This document shows, one piece after another, positions 32,364 to 32,412 of a DNA stretch of 32,412 bases. The notes beneath the pieces were generated by a model. It made no database searches and was not told the origin of the DNA. It saw only the letters and a program-made list of their open reading frames with translations. The DNA lies in assembly GCA_947472765.1 (NCBI GenBank), contig CANJCM010000056.1:1-32412 (forward strand), read 5' to 3'. This DNA comes from Opitutia bacterium (GTDB taxonomy: Bacteria > Verrucomicrobiota > Verrucomicrobiia > Opitutales > Opitutaceae). Both the position numbers and the translations under genes were made by a program. Numbering within the stretch: the first letter of the stretch is position 1; the number at the start of each line of letters is the position of its first letter.

Positions 32364-32412
32364 ATTCCTTCTTCGAGGCCTCGTCGAGAATGTCGCCGAG
32401 GTTCATCATGTC
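32362..32412 (-). CDS. C-terminal end of a minus-strand gene (partial), unknown product
   Basis: Reading the minus strand from the window edge gives 16 residues, DMMNLGDILDEASKKE, and a TGA stop (32362-32364). A palindrome and a strong terminator follow, which supports a real gene end. The acidic-then-basic helical tail is too short for a family call. Confidence 0.65.
   Translation of the reverse strand, partial: DMMNLGDILDEASKKE

Overview
The window reads as a piece of a high-GC chromosome from the Verrucomicrobiota, most likely an Opitutales/Opitutaceae-type bacterium. This is inferred from family content: a DUF1592 + DUF1552 gene pair, many exported c-type cytochromes, two PQQ dehydrogenases, a formylglycine sulfatase, Gfo/Idh/MocA and enolase-superfamily enzymes, and signal peptides on most products. 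I ran no database search. No phage, transposase, CRISPR array, tRNA or rRNA was seen.

Layout. 1-696 is the 3' end of an anthranilate synthase I gene (trpE). 1100-2185 is an RpoD-like sigma factor with a clear terminator. 2643-3755 is a YcaQ-type DNA glycosylase. 3937-7711 is a tightly overlapping five-gene pseudopilin operon. 7877-8635 (minus) is a short-chain dehydrogenase. 8696-11094 (minus) is a translationally coupled cytochrome c / PQQ alcohol dehydrogenase pair. 11446-14377 is a haem lipoprotein followed by two tandem paralogous flavoproteins. 14720-15643 is an exported HpcH/HpaI-type aldolase. 15684-18259 is a second coupled cytochrome c / PQQ dehydrogenase pair, ending in a strong terminator. 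18768-20285 is a sulfatase and 20560-21867 a Tat-exported esterase-like hydrolase. A LamG-like protein (minus) and a beta-propeller lactonase (plus) are divergent at 22104-24104. 24282-29218 holds the DUF1592/DUF1552 pair and a small helical protein. 29737-32012 holds a Gfo/Idh/MocA oxidoreductase and a mandelate racemase-like enzyme. The last 17 codons of a minus-strand gene enter from the right edge.

The genes together suggest periplasmic oxidation of alcohols, sugars and amino- or imino-compounds, with electrons passed to c-type cytochromes, beside extracellular breakdown of sulfated or acylated polysaccharide and cytoplasmic sugar-acid metabolism.

Three observations stand out. (1) The two tandem flavoproteins look like circularly permuted D-amino-acid oxidases: the motif that ends normal DAAO lies before the FAD-binding GxGxxG motif, in both copies. 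The pair follows a haem lipoprotein with overlapping start and stop codons. (2) Intergenic DNA, but not operon interiors, carries many short elements made of two hairpin arms in inverted orientation. At least six unrelated sequence families share this plan, often at 73-78 bp. (3) The 8696-10327 PQQ dehydrogenase carries the Asp-Tyr-Asp signature of lanthanide-dependent enzymes. Two genes (3937 and 13158) each appear to lack one G in a G-run, which may be sequencing or assembly error.
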